This document shows, in pieces, positions 1-6,896 of a DNA stretch of 64,000 bases. The stretch's first letter is position 1. The number at the start of each line of letters is the position of its first letter. Made by a program: the position numbers and the translations under genes. The notes under the pieces were generated by a model that made no database searches, had not been told where the DNA came from, and saw only the letters and a program-made list of their open reading frames with translations. Where the stretch lies: NCBI RefSeq assembly GCF_037126435.1, contig NZ_CP147020.1, positions 2,531,293 to 2,595,292 on the forward strand, in the 5' to 3' direction. The stretch is from Bernardetia sp. ABR2-2B. Lineage in GTDB: Bacteria; Bacteroidota; Bacteroidia; Cytophagales; Bernardetiaceae.

Positions 1-1
1 A

Positions 2-295
2 GACCAAACCCAAACTCCAGAACCAAATGTAGCAGACACAAATGTTGCAAATGAATCAGCTACTGATAGTGTAGTTGTTGAAAAATTTGCTACAACGATT
101 GTAGAATTATGGCTTTCTCCAACAGGACAAAAAAGCTATGTTCGTACCGTGGTAAGAAATGATAAAGAGGAAATTGTTGAGGACTTTAAAGCCAATTTAC
201 CTAAGACCACAGCTAGAAAATTTCTCAACCAACCAGCTTTTGAGGAATTAGAAATGACAATGAAAAAAGGTTATACAGTTGTCCGTATGCCTTAG
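2..295 (+). CDS. Hypothetical protein, 5' end outside window
   Basis: The reading frame is open from the window edge to a TAG at 293-295 and gives the last 97 residues of a protein. The visible part starts with an acidic, Thr/Asn-rich stretch and ends in a folded-looking segment with alternating charged and hydrophobic residues (ending YTVVRMP). I do not recognise it. A hairpin with a T-run follows, so it is the last gene of its transcript. It probably belongs to the accessory region, since its downstream neighbours are initiator-like and unknown genes. Confidence 0.6.
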   Translation, partial: DQTQTPEPNVADTNVANESATDSVVVEKFATTIVELWLSPTGQKSYVRTVVRNDKEEIVEDFKANLPKTTARKFLNQPAFEELEMTMKKGYTVVRMP

Positions 296-321
296 TAAAA
301 TGCAATAAATAAGAAAAGACA

Positions 322-359
322 AAAACCCCTATTCTTCTAGGGTAGGGATTTTTTTTTAC
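322..359 (+). terminator. Rho-independent terminator
   Basis: An imperfect hairpin (ACCCCTA with TAGGGT, one bulged base) is followed by a run of nine or more T. It closes the transcript of the partial gene ending at 295. Confidence 0.55.
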
Positions 360-386
360 TCAATAATCACTTACTATCTGAAAATT

Positions 387-674
387 ATGAACCCAGTAGA
401 AGACCAAGTCAAAGAAACACTAGCTATTTTCCTCAAAGAACTCACAGAGCTTCACGAAGCTGATGAGAAACAGGAGCAGTTGAAAAAGGAAAGTGAAAAG
501 GTAAATACCTTGATAGTTGAAATAGATGAAAGAGGAAGCTACTTGACACACTTTTTCAATGCAGCAGAATCTGAACCAAACGAACATTTGGCAGGTATCT
601 CTTACAATGATTTGAAACGTCAAATACAGATTCTCAACTCTCAAAAAAGGAAAGAAAAACAGACAAACTCTTAA
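387..674 (+). CDS. Small coiled-coil protein
   Basis: A 95-residue, strongly charged protein. Residues about 5-45 form a Lys/Glu-rich heptad-like segment typical of a coiled coil, and the C-terminus is basic (KRKEKQTNS). There are no membrane segments or Cys motifs. It is separated by only three bases from the next gene and is the first of three tightly packed genes ending with the initiator-like protein, so a role in element maintenance or replication is possible. No family recognised. Confidence 0.6.
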   Translation: MNPVEDQVKETLAIFLKELTELHEADEKQEQLKKESEKVNTLIVEIDERGSYLTHFFNAAESEPNEHLAGISYNDLKRQIQILNSQKRKEKQTNS

Positions 675-677
675 AAT

Positions 678-974
678 ATGATACAGTATTTTAAATATGA
701 AAATAGAGAAAATAAATGGTTTTATATTTCTGTCAATGAGCAGGTATTTTTTGATAAGAAATTTGCTACCATTTTATACGATGACAAACCAAAGCTTAAA
801 ATAGAAGTAAAGGAAATACATCGCATTGAGAAATACTGGGAGAACTCAAATAAAGAAGAGTTCACTAAAATACTTCAATCAAAAATCGATTTTTTATTGC
901 AAGTACAGGAGCTTAAAAATACAAATGATGAAGACACCCCAAACCCAACCCAACTAAAAACTCAAATTAAATGA
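678..974 (+). CDS. Small hypothetical protein
   Basis: A 98-residue soluble protein with aromatic-rich N-terminal half (YFKYENRENKWFYI) and a polar, Thr/Gln-rich tail. The stop overlaps the start of the next gene by four bases (ATGA), which implies translational coupling to the initiator-like protein. No known domain seen. Function unknown. Confidence 0.6.
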   Translation: MIQYFKYENRENKWFYISVNEQVFFDKKFATILYDDKPKLKIEVKEIHRIEKYWENSNKEEFTKILQSKIDFLLQVQELKNTNDEDTPNPTQLKTQIK

Positions 975-1681
975 ATCAAGTACAACCCAAAGGCAAAGAG
1001 AAACCGAATCACATTGCCTACGAAAAGATGCACCGTAGTCTGCTCGCAAAAATAGATGACTACAATGATGGAAAGGAGGTAGGAGAGGCTATCAATTCCA
1101 ATGAACAAGCTACTCTACTCTTTATTTACGATACCTTTGTTCGTCTCTACAAAGAGAAAAGCAAAGATACCAAGCTCATCACTTGGACAAATGGAAAGCA
1201 GTATGCCTGTTTGGTTACAAACAACCAATCTCTAGCCACACAACGAGGAGTAAGGTCTGAAAAAACCATCCGTAATCACGTCAAGAAACTATCTAAAGCA
1301 GGTTTTTTGTTCAAACCTAAAAAGGGTACTGACCCTTATAGTAAGTGGTTTAATTTCTCTATTTTTCTTGACCCTAGCCACCTTATCACTTACGCAGGAT
1401 ACACCATAGCAGAAGCCAAAAGAATCCTACCAGAAGCCCAAAAATTCTACCGTTTGAAGGAAGATTTTTGCAGCATTGCAGGAATAAGCGAAGTGCAAAA
1501 ACAGCACTTCAGAAACTTCTCTTTACAGTCCTTTTCAAAGGAAAATAACACACTTATTGTAAAGTGTTCACAACAAGCCTGTGAAGCTATCAGAAATGCT
1601 CCAGAAGGCAAGATATATAGACAACTAGCTCAAAATTTCTACGGTAAAAATGTGTCGGTACAACACGTTTTTGATGCCTAA
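971..1681 (+). CDS. Winged-helix initiator-like protein
   Basis: 236 residues. The middle (about residues 80-115) has a helix-turn-helix pattern: SLATQRGVRSEKTIRNHVKK followed by LSKAGF, as in winged-helix DNA-binding proteins that recognise iterons or operators. The last 70 residues (HFRNF..LIVKCSQQACEAIR..IYRQLAQNFYGKNVSVQHV) have the layout of the DnaA N-terminal domain that contacts helicase or replication partners; this is a judgement by eye. It is translationally coupled to the gene before it and is followed by a gene-poor stretch with ACAGAGAAA repeats. Together these suggest a replication initiator of a plasmid or integrated element. It could instead be a transcription regulator. Confidence 0.6.
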   Translation: MNQVQPKGKEKPNHIAYEKMHRSLLAKIDDYNDGKEVGEAINSNEQATLLFIYDTFVRLYKEKSKDTKLITWTNGKQYACLVTNNQSLATQRGVRSEKTIRNHVKKLSKAGFLFKPKKGTDPYSKWFNFSIFLDPSHLITYAGYTIAEAKRILPEAQKFYRLKEDFCSIAGISEVQKQHFRNFSLQSFSKENNTLIVKCSQQACEAIRNAPEGKIYRQLAQNFYGKNVSVQHVFDA

Positions 1682-2193
1682 GAAGTAATCCAATTTTTTC
1701 TCAAAATTTTTAAAAGTTGCTCAAAAGCGACCCTATAAAGAACACCCTAAAAAAAGCCTCAAAAATGAACAATACGGAAAAAAATACCACTATTATAGTC
1801 TTTCTATGTAATATTTCTCTGTATATAGAAATACTTAGAAATACATGTAAAGTCGGTAAATTTTTCCGTTTTGTGGGAGTGGGTCAAACACAGAGAAAAG
1901 AGAAAGGCAATACGTCTCTGTACAAAGAAAAATTACAGAGAAAGAGTTTTCTCCTCTGGCTAGATAGGGGAACGGATAAAAACAGAGAAAGAAAAAAGCC
2001 AAATGCACAAAGAAATGAGAGATTGCGAGACTTTGAAATAAAAAGTAAAAATAACCGAACTCTCAAAAAATTGAGCAAAAAAAAATCTTACCGAACGTAT
2101 CAGCAAGATTTGCCCAACTAAAACTTAAAAGAATTAGCCTTGAGGTTGAGGTTGCTCTCCAGCAGAGCCTCAATACAAATATACACAAAAACT
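1682..2193. other. Gene-poor region with repeats, candidate origin
   Basis: The motif ACAGAGAAA occurs at 1890-1898, 1935-1943 and 1982-1990, and in inverted form (TTTCTCTGT) at 1814-1822. The stretch lies directly downstream of the initiator-like gene, is A/T-rich at its start (1693-1712) and holds no convincing gene: the one open frame (from TTG 1717 or ATG 1765 to 2121) encodes only Lys/Arg/Asn-rich low-complexity sequence. Iteron-like repeats beside an initiator gene are what an origin looks like, but this is inference. Confidence 0.35.
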
Positions 2194-2760
2194 ATGAATC
2201 AAACAACTCATTCTCACATTCCGAACAACAAAAATAAAGTCCCTTGTAGGTATAAACTTGTTTTGTACCACAGAGAGCAAGAACAAAATAGTGATGGAGC
2301 TTTTGTAGATAAAAGACGCACATTATATGCAGCTTGGATTGACCATGATACTGAAAGAATTTTAGCTTACTGGAAGAAATACATAAATAATGTAGTCAAA
2401 AATCCAATTCAGTATCAACTTAAATATGGCACTCTAAAAACAGCTCTTATCATTGATAGATATGAAAATAAGACGATTTGGAAGCATACCGTACAAAAGT
2501 CCAAGCCTATGTATTTTCCAGAAGAGAGTGAGATAAGCGAAGCCTACGAAGAGCCAAAAGAAACCTTTGCTAGTGAGCAAGAAATCAAGATAGCTCTTCA
2601 GCAAGTAGAACAATGTTATCTAGCTAACAATGGAACAGAAATGCCGTCAGAAGACTATCAAAAATGCAAGTCAGAGTTTAGTATATGTGATTCTAAAATG
2701 CTTGAAAATATGCTACAATTCAGACTTAAAATGATTAACTACTTATTTAGTCAGATTTGA
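2194..2760 (+). CDS. Hypothetical protein
   Basis: 188 residues from the ATG at 2194; the frame could also open at TTG 2140, but the first 18 residues of that version (LRLLSSRASIQIYTKT) look non-coding. The N-terminal part reads like a small domain with a YKLVLYH and an RRTLYAAWIDHDTERI segment, followed by an acidic stretch (PEESEISEAYEEPKE) and a C-terminal helical region. No family recognised. It sits alone between the candidate origin and a gap. Confidence 0.55.
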   Translation: MNQTTHSHIPNNKNKVPCRYKLVLYHREQEQNSDGAFVDKRRTLYAAWIDHDTERILAYWKKYINNVVKNPIQYQLKYGTLKTALIIDRYENKTIWKHTVQKSKPMYFPEESEISEAYEEPKETFASEQEIKIALQQVEQCYLANNGTEMPSEDYQKCKSEFSICDSKMLENMLQFRLKMINYLFSQI

Positions 2761-3111
2761 TTTTATATTGAGTTTTTTTGATTTGTGTGTAGTTTTGTTT
2801 TTTGAAAACAAATTTTAGCAAAATGACATTTTGTCATAAGTAAATTTAAAGGAATTATTTTTGTTCTGTAATAGGTGTTTAATTTTAAATCAGAAAGGAG
2901 GAAAATATGACTTGACAATTCTTAAAACTCAATTTTTTTTATAAGTAATGCCATAGTGCTTACTAAATTATTTTCACACATAAATATAATATTATGTACA
3001 ATCTCATTTTGAAAAACACAAATAAAAACCAAACTTGATGAACATATACCTCAAGTTTGTTCAAATATGTTCACATAGACACGTTTGGTTTTACAAAACC
3101 AAAACCAGTAA
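2761..3111. promoter_or_regulatory. Intergenic region with palindrome and strong SD
   Basis: No gene longer than a few codons is visible. The region contains a palindrome ATGACA-TTT-TGTCAT at 2823-2837, a perfect AAAGGAGG at 2894-2901 followed after five bases by a minimal ATG-ACT-TGA frame (2907-2915), and at its right end the interleaved inverted repeats listed separately. Confidence 0.4.
3025..3100. promoter_or_regulatory. Interleaved inverted repeats before a small gene
   Basis: Three perfect inverted repeats interlock. A: AAAACCAAAC (3025-3034) with GTTTGGTTTT (3083-3092). B: CAAACTTGA (3030-3038) with TCAAGTTTG (3051-3059). C: TGAACATAT (3039-3047) with ATATGTTCA (3065-3073). A fourth, GGTTTT (3087-3092) with AAAACC (3095-3100), competes with A. 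B and C cross, which is pseudoknot topology if transcribed; A and B exclude each other. It ends 12 bases before the ATG at 3112, so it may be a leader RNA switch, a small RNA or a compound operator. Confidence 0.5.
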
Positions 3112-3459
3112 ATGGAAGAAATATTTGAACATCTTATAACAGGAGTAACTGCATTAGTTTTATTCCTAAGTGATAATTACAAAAGTGTATTGAATTCTTT
3201 GAAGTATGTATATTTAATCTTAAACCTATTAAGTAAAAACAGAAAGGTCAATAATGAAAAAAATAAACAGCTAAAAGAAAATAATAGAAAAAGACACTCA
3301 AAGAATAAGAAAGCCAAAAATAAAGATAAGAGAGTGTTGAAGCAGAAGAAATCTAAGAGTCATAAGCGAAAAAAACACTCAAAGAATAAGAAAGTCAAGA
3401 ATAAAGATAAGAGAGTGTTGAAGCAGAAGAGAAAGACTAAGAGTAACTCTAAAACTTAA
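3112..3459 (+). CDS. Small protein with hydrophobic head and basic repeat tail
   Basis: 115 residues. Residues about 8-45 contain two hydrophobic stretches (LITGVTALVLFLS and YVYLILNLL) that could be membrane helices. The rest is Lys/Arg/Asn only and contains an in-frame tandem duplication: a unit of 27 residues with the core HSKNKK.KNKDKRVLKQK occurs twice (DNA 3295-3350 and 3376-3431). The gene is preceded by the interleaved inverted repeats and followed by a clear terminator, which supports expression. Function unknown; a membrane toxin-like or nucleic-acid-binding peptide would fit, without proof. Confidence 0.5.
   Translation: MEEIFEHLITGVTALVLFLSDNYKSVLNSLKYVYLILNLLSKNRKVNNEKNKQLKENNRKRHSKNKKAKNKDKRVLKQKKSKSHKRKKHSKNKKVKNKDKRVLKQKRKTKSNSKT
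3295..3431 (+). repeat. Two-copy in-frame direct repeat
   Basis: Copies of about 56 bp at 3295-3350 and 3376-3431, offset 81 bp, nearly identical. They encode the duplicated basic unit of the preceding small protein. Confidence 0.85.
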
Positions 3460-3473
3460 TGAATTATTTAACC

Positions 3474-3506
3474 AAACTAGCTAGTAATCTAGCTAGTTTT
3501 TTTTGA
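3474..3506 (+). terminator. Rho-independent terminator
   Basis: Perfect 11-bp stem AAACTAGCTAG / CTAGCTAGTTT with a four-base TAAT loop, followed by a T-run. It ends the transcript of the small basic protein at 3112-3459. Confidence 0.85.
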
Positions 3507-3561
3507 CACTATCCTAAAAAGTGTCTTCTTCAGTACCAGAAAATACCTAAACTAACAGCAC

Positions 3562-3602
3562 AAAAAAGCCTTTCAAAAACTGATTTGAGAGGTTTTTTTT
3601 AT
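3562..3602 (+). terminator. Second rho-independent terminator
   Basis: AAAAAAGCCTTTCAAA and TTTGAGAGGTTTTTTTT form a stem with one mismatch around an AACTGA-type loop, followed by more T. It is the second terminator in 130 bp and insulates the downstream repeat array. Confidence 0.7.
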
Positions 3603-3626
3603 TTTTTTATCTATTTTCAATACTAA

Positions 3627-3692
3627 TTCAACCCTATTTCAACTATAATTCAACTATTTTTCAACCCTATTTCAACTATAATTTAACTGTTT
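3627..3692. repeat. Six TTCAAC motifs at exact 11-bp period
   Basis: TTCAAC (last copy TTTAAC) begins at 3627, 3638, 3649, 3660, 3671 and 3682, so all copies sit on one face of the helix. The array is itself a duplication of a 33-bp unit (3627-3659 and 3660-3692). It lies between a double terminator and the secreted Cys-rich protein gene at 3792. Such phased arrays are typical of iterons or cooperative operators. Confidence 0.75.
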
Positions 3693-3791
3693 TTTATCTA
3701 TTTTGAATTGTGATATATAAAAACTAATGCATATCTTATTGTGTATCATTACTCTAAAAATTATTTTTTTCACTCAATCTACTTCAATACG

Positions 3792-4010
3792 ATGAAAAAA
3801 CGTTTAATCATTCTGCTCAATCTGCTAATACTTGCTACCTTTACGATGGGTTTTACTTCAGATATAACACATTCTGAGGTACAAAGTCATTATTTTGAAA
3901 TACTAGACTGCAAATATGGACAATGCAAGGCAACAGCAAAAAGTACAGGCAAGCAATGCAAACATTGTGTTTCCAACTCTGGAGAAAACTATTGTTGGCA
4001 GTATAAATAG
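3792..4010 (+). CDS. Small secreted Cys-rich protein
   Basis: 72 residues from the ATG at 3792 (MKKRLII); an upstream in-frame start at 3741 would spoil the signal peptide. Residues 1-19 are a clear signal sequence. The mature part contains YGQCKATAKSTGKQCKHCV followed by NYCWQYK, a compact Cys pattern (C-x8-C-x2-C-x9-C) seen in small proteins of unknown function in Bacteroidetes and phages (the QCKA..GKQCK..YCWQ type). It likely binds zinc or is disulfide-bonded outside the cytoplasm. The upstream phased repeat array may control it. Confidence 0.6.
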   Translation: MKKRLIILLNLLILATFTMGFTSDITHSEVQSHYFEILDCKYGQCKATAKSTGKQCKHCVSNSGENYCWQYK

Positions 4011-4138
4011 AATTTTGCTTTTTTATTTAGATAATATCATATATTTGATAATTTTATTTTTATCTTGAAACTTATATTAGCAAGTTGTCGTTGATAGTGA
4101 AAATACTTTTTATTGTTTCACTATACTCCCAGTAAAAT

Positions 4139-4345
4139 ATGGCTAATTATTATGTAAATGACAATGCTCAATCAAATGGAGACCACGAAGTTCATAAAGA
4201 AGGTTGTAGTTGGATGCCTTCAGTTTCTAATAGAACATATCTAGGAGATTTTTCTACCTGTAAAGATGCTGTTACAGAAGCTAAGAAAAAGTATAGACAA
4301 TCTAATGGTTGTAAATATTGCTCCCCTTTGTGTCATACATCTTAA
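4139..4345 (+). CDS. Small Cys/His-containing hypothetical protein
   Basis: 68 residues beginning MANYYVNDNAQSNGDHEVH, with HKEGC around residue 20 and CKYCSPLC near the end. This pattern (YVN.NAQ.NGDHEVH..GC ... CxxC) is that of a small, widely scattered conserved bacterial protein of unknown function. The His and Cys residues could form a metal site. It is followed by a strong hairpin terminator. It stands between the secreted Cys-rich protein and an unknown 325-residue protein. Confidence 0.65.
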   Translation: MANYYVNDNAQSNGDHEVHKEGCSWMPSVSNRTYLGDFSTCKDAVTEAKKKYRQSNGCKYCSPLCHTS

Positions 4346-4352
4346 ATTTTAA

Positions 4353-4386
4353 TAAGCCTAAGAGGGATACCTCTTAGGCTTATTTT
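4353..4386 (+). terminator. Rho-independent terminator
   Basis: AATAAGCCTAAGAGG and CCTCTTAGGCTTATTTT pair almost perfectly around a GATA loop, immediately after the stop of the Cys/His protein. Confidence 0.85.
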
Positions 4387-4416
4387 GTGTTATTGTAACT
4401 TTAACTAAACCTACTA

Positions 4417-5394
4417 ATGGGAAAAAATGCTATTGTTAGTTGGAATGCTAAAAAGAATGAATTTATCAAAAGAGATTTGCTATTTTTTGATAATCTATAT
4501 TATGATACTCAAATACACAATCTACGATTTACTTTACTGTCTAACATAACTCGTACTATGAGTTATGACCCTCCTATACTAAAAAAAATTCAAGCTAATG
4601 TAGACTATTTAACTAGCAAAGGCATATTAAAAGAGTTTCAACTCTCTAAAATCAAAACAAGTAAAGAAAAGGTATATTTTAATAATAACATAGACTTTGA
4701 AAATGCTCTTAAATCTGTTAGAGAATATGATAATGTTCATACCAAGTTTATTGAAGAGTATGAGCAAGTTATCTCTGGCTTGAAGAAAAATTATACAAAA
4801 CATTATTTAGACTTTATCAATCTTTCTAGCAAGTTTGAACAAGTAGCTGAATATCATAGTAGGGTTTCTTCTTGCATATTAGCTCAAAAAGATAGTGCAA
4901 ATTCTTTTATACCTATATGTGATGAAGATACATTCTCTGGGTTATCTCAGGAAAAGGAGCATAGTATCATTTATATAACTATTTCTCACTTTCCAGTACC
5001 CAATGAGAATTACTCTATACAAGATGTTATTGATTTTAGGAATGATTCAGATAATCGCCGTAGATACTTAGGTCTAATAAATTGGCTAAATGGAGTTGTA
5101 AACTCTAGCATGAACATTAACCAAATAAACGAGCAACTTGAATATTTTACTGTTGAATTTGAGCATAAAATGAAGTTAGCAAAGGAAAGTTATAATTATG
5201 GAAAACTAATGATTGTAGCTACTCTACCTTTAAGTATTGCAGAACATTTATTAAAACTAGAGTGGAGTAAAATACCACAAAGTATAATTCAAATTAGACA
5301 AAACAAACTCAAGTTATTAATGGCAGAAGGTAGTGCCACAGGAAAAGAAATCGCTTACATACACTTTGCAAACGAAAAATTTAAAATATCTTAA
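4417..5394 (+). CDS. Hypothetical protein near RM locus
   Basis: 325-residue soluble protein. A recognisable segment at about residues 195-235 (HFPVPNENYSIQDVIDFRN ... RRRYLGLINWLNGV) resembles a conserved strand-helix block found in uncharacterised proteins of accessory islands, where a predicted catalytic or structural FPVP.E / DFR motif precedes a helical core. No nuclease, kinase or methylase motif is visible. It is single-gene, convergent with the restriction-modification genes and shares with them a bidirectional terminator. A defence-related role is only guessed from location. Confidence 0.6.
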   Translation: MGKNAIVSWNAKKNEFIKRDLLFFDNLYYDTQIHNLRFTLLSNITRTMSYDPPILKKIQANVDYLTSKGILKEFQLSKIKTSKEKVYFNNNIDFENALKSVREYDNVHTKFIEEYEQVISGLKKNYTKHYLDFINLSSKFEQVAEYHSRVSSCILAQKDSANSFIPICDEDTFSGLSQEKEHSIIYITISHFPVPNENYSIQDVIDFRNDSDNRRRYLGLINWLNGVVNSSMNINQINEQLEYFTVEFEHKMKLAKESYNYGKLMIVATLPLSIAEHLLKLEWSKIPQSIIQIRQNKLKLLMAEGSATGKEIAYIHFANEKFKIS

Positions 5395-5428
5395 AAAAAG
5401 CCGTTAGTCTAAAACTAACGGCTTTTTT
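5394..5428. terminator. Bidirectional terminator
   Basis: GCCGTTAGT (5400-5408) and ACTAACGGC (5414-5422) form a perfect stem, flanked by A-run and T-run. It serves both the plus-strand gene ending at 5394 and the minus-strand specificity gene ending at 5433. Confidence 0.9.
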
Positions 5429-5432
5429 GCCA

Positions 5433-6890
5433 TTACTCTCCTAAAATCATTTTTTCTACTTCTTGTTTTGCTTCTTTGAGAAGCTGTTTGCCCTCTTTTT
5501 CTAAAGCCTTTGCACGACTACGTAGAGATGATATATGAGTAGCAATTTCATTTTGAACTTCCATTGGTGGAAGAGGAATAGACATACTTAAATATTCTTG
5601 CATAATTAAGTTTCTTATTCCATTTGTTTGACTTTGCATCAAATCTGTAATTTTTATGTTATGGATAGTTTTAAGAAAAACGAATAAATAACTTGGATTT
5701 ATAATCGAGGAATCTACACGAATTTTATGAATAAAATTACTGTAAGCTAAATTATGCTTTTTATAAATATCTTCTGTAATTATTGCAATTCGTCCAACAG
5801 GTTGGTCTTTACTTCCTCCCGATTTTTCAATCAATAAATCATCAATCTGCAAATCCATTTTTGATAATTTAACTTGACTAATGAAACGATATTTTACTCT
5901 ATTATTAGTCAATTTTAAATTATATAAATTATCAAATTCAGTAGCACGGATTACTAAACATTTATCAAAACCTTCTAAATCTTTATCTATTCCCCAATCT
6001 CCTGCAACAGATTGAGTAATAATATCTTTCATTCTGATTACAGAATACTTTTTAGATTGCAAGGAATTAATTAGTTTTTGTCCGTTAGGTTCATATTTTT
6101 TTGGGTCAAAACGCTTTCCTTGTACAGCACTAAAACGAGTATAGAAAAATGGTTTTGTTTGAGTGGATTGAGATAACTCAATGCCTAATTTTTCCATCAA
6201 ATAATCATCAATACTATCTAATAATTGCTTTGCCTCTTGTTCTTTTTGCTGTTTTTGTTGATAGGCGTTTTGGAATAAATTTACTATTTCTTGTTGTTTT
6301 TCTAGTGGTGGAATTGGGATTTTTAAAGAACGTAATAATTCAGCACCTATACCAGATTGATTATTCCAATTTGTACAAATACTATAAAATATCTTTCTTC
6401 TATGAAACGAATTAAACAGTAATACTAGAAAATAGGGAACAATTTTATTTTCATCTACTCGTATTCTTGTTATATGATTAGAAAACATAAAACTACCATT
6501 TTCATTAAAAAACGAAGTTTTTCCTACTAATTCTTGACTATTTGTATTGTTGAACAAAACATCTCCTTTTTCAAGAAAAATATCCTTTTTAGATTCTACA
6601 AATTCTTTAGGTAGATAAACATTCTTCTTAAATTTTAAATTTCCTTCGTTTCCTATATTCGTAGGTCTAATTTGTATTATTCCTCCCTCTTCTTGAGATT
6701 GGTCTTGTTTTCCTGCACCGAATCCAGATTTCATATTTAGAATGACATCTTTGATTCTACGTATCGGATATTTATTTTCAGTCAAGAAACCAAATAATTC
6801 TCCTTTATAAAATGTTGGGTCAAAACGTCCATCTATTGCCCTTCTCTGTATGATAAAAATTTTATCTTTATTCAGTGAAGGGCTTAGACG
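5433..6890 (-). CDS. hsdS: Type I-like specificity subunit (HsdS), frameshift-fused
   Basis: Two target-recognition halves, each opening with an RFDP motif: GRFDPTFY in the first and KRFDPKKYE in the second, each followed by a KDI/KDV segment and ending in a coiled-coil spacer (PPLEKQQEIV and PPMEVQNEIA). The part downstream of a TTG at 6785 would lack the first RFDP block. The full first half is open in this frame back to 6890, yet contains no ATG/GTG/TTG there. The frame joins the upstream methyltransferase frame by a -1 shift at the T TTT TTC heptamer (6896-6890). I therefore annotate it as the C-terminal part of a fusion; 485 residues counted from the shift. If not fused, the start would be non-standard. 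Confidence 0.75.
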   Translation of the reverse strand, partial: RLSPSLNKDKIFIIQRRAIDGRFDPTFYKGELFGFLTENKYPIRRIKDVILNMKSGFGAGKQDQSQEEGGIIQIRPTNIGNEGNLKFKKNVYLPKEFVESKKDIFLEKGDVLFNNTNSQELVGKTSFFNENGSFMFSNHITRIRVDENKIVPYFLVLLFNSFHRRKIFYSICTNWNNQSGIGAELLRSLKIPIPPLEKQQEIVNLFQNAYQQKQQKEQEAKQLLDSIDDYLMEKLGIELSQSTQTKPFFYTRFSAVQGKRFDPKKYEPNGQKLINSLQSKKYSVIRMKDIITQSVAGDWGIDKDLEGFDKCLVIRATEFDNLYNLKLTNNRVKYRFISQVKLSKMDLQIDDLLIEKSGGSKDQPVGRIAIITEDIYKKHNLAYSNFIHKIRVDSSIINPSYLFVFLKTIHNIKITDLMQSQTNGIRNLIMQEYLSMSIPLPPMEVQNEIATHISSLRSRAKALEKEGKQLLKEAKQEVEKMILGE

Positions 6891-6896
6891 AAAAAA
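6838..6896 (-). promoter_or_regulatory. Probable -1 programmed frameshift site
   Basis: On the minus strand the zero frame reads CAT TTT TTC GTC TAA. T TTT TTC is a canonical X XXY YYZ slippery heptamer in register (6896-6890). A six-base spacer (6889-6884, containing the TAA) is followed by a perfect 7-bp GC-rich stem GCCCTTC (6883-6877) / GAAGGGC (6844-6838), with an inner hairpin GATAAAA/TTTTATC (6866-6852) in its loop. Slippage reads on as TTT TTT CGT CTA into the specificity frame. Confidence 0.7.

Noticed and set aside
1717-2121. Open frame of 134 codons on the plus strand
   Set aside because: Starts with TTG, composed of low-complexity Lys/Arg/Asn runs produced by the A-rich repeat region, no domain; treated as part of the candidate origin.
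3627-3692. Phased TTCAAC array considered as a CRISPR array
   Set aside because: Units are 11 bp without unique spacers and no cas gene is present.
6890-6896. T6 tract considered only as a phase-variation or sequencing-error site
   Set aside because: Not excluded, but the canonical heptamer register, six-base spacer and perfect downstream stem favour programmed frameshifting.
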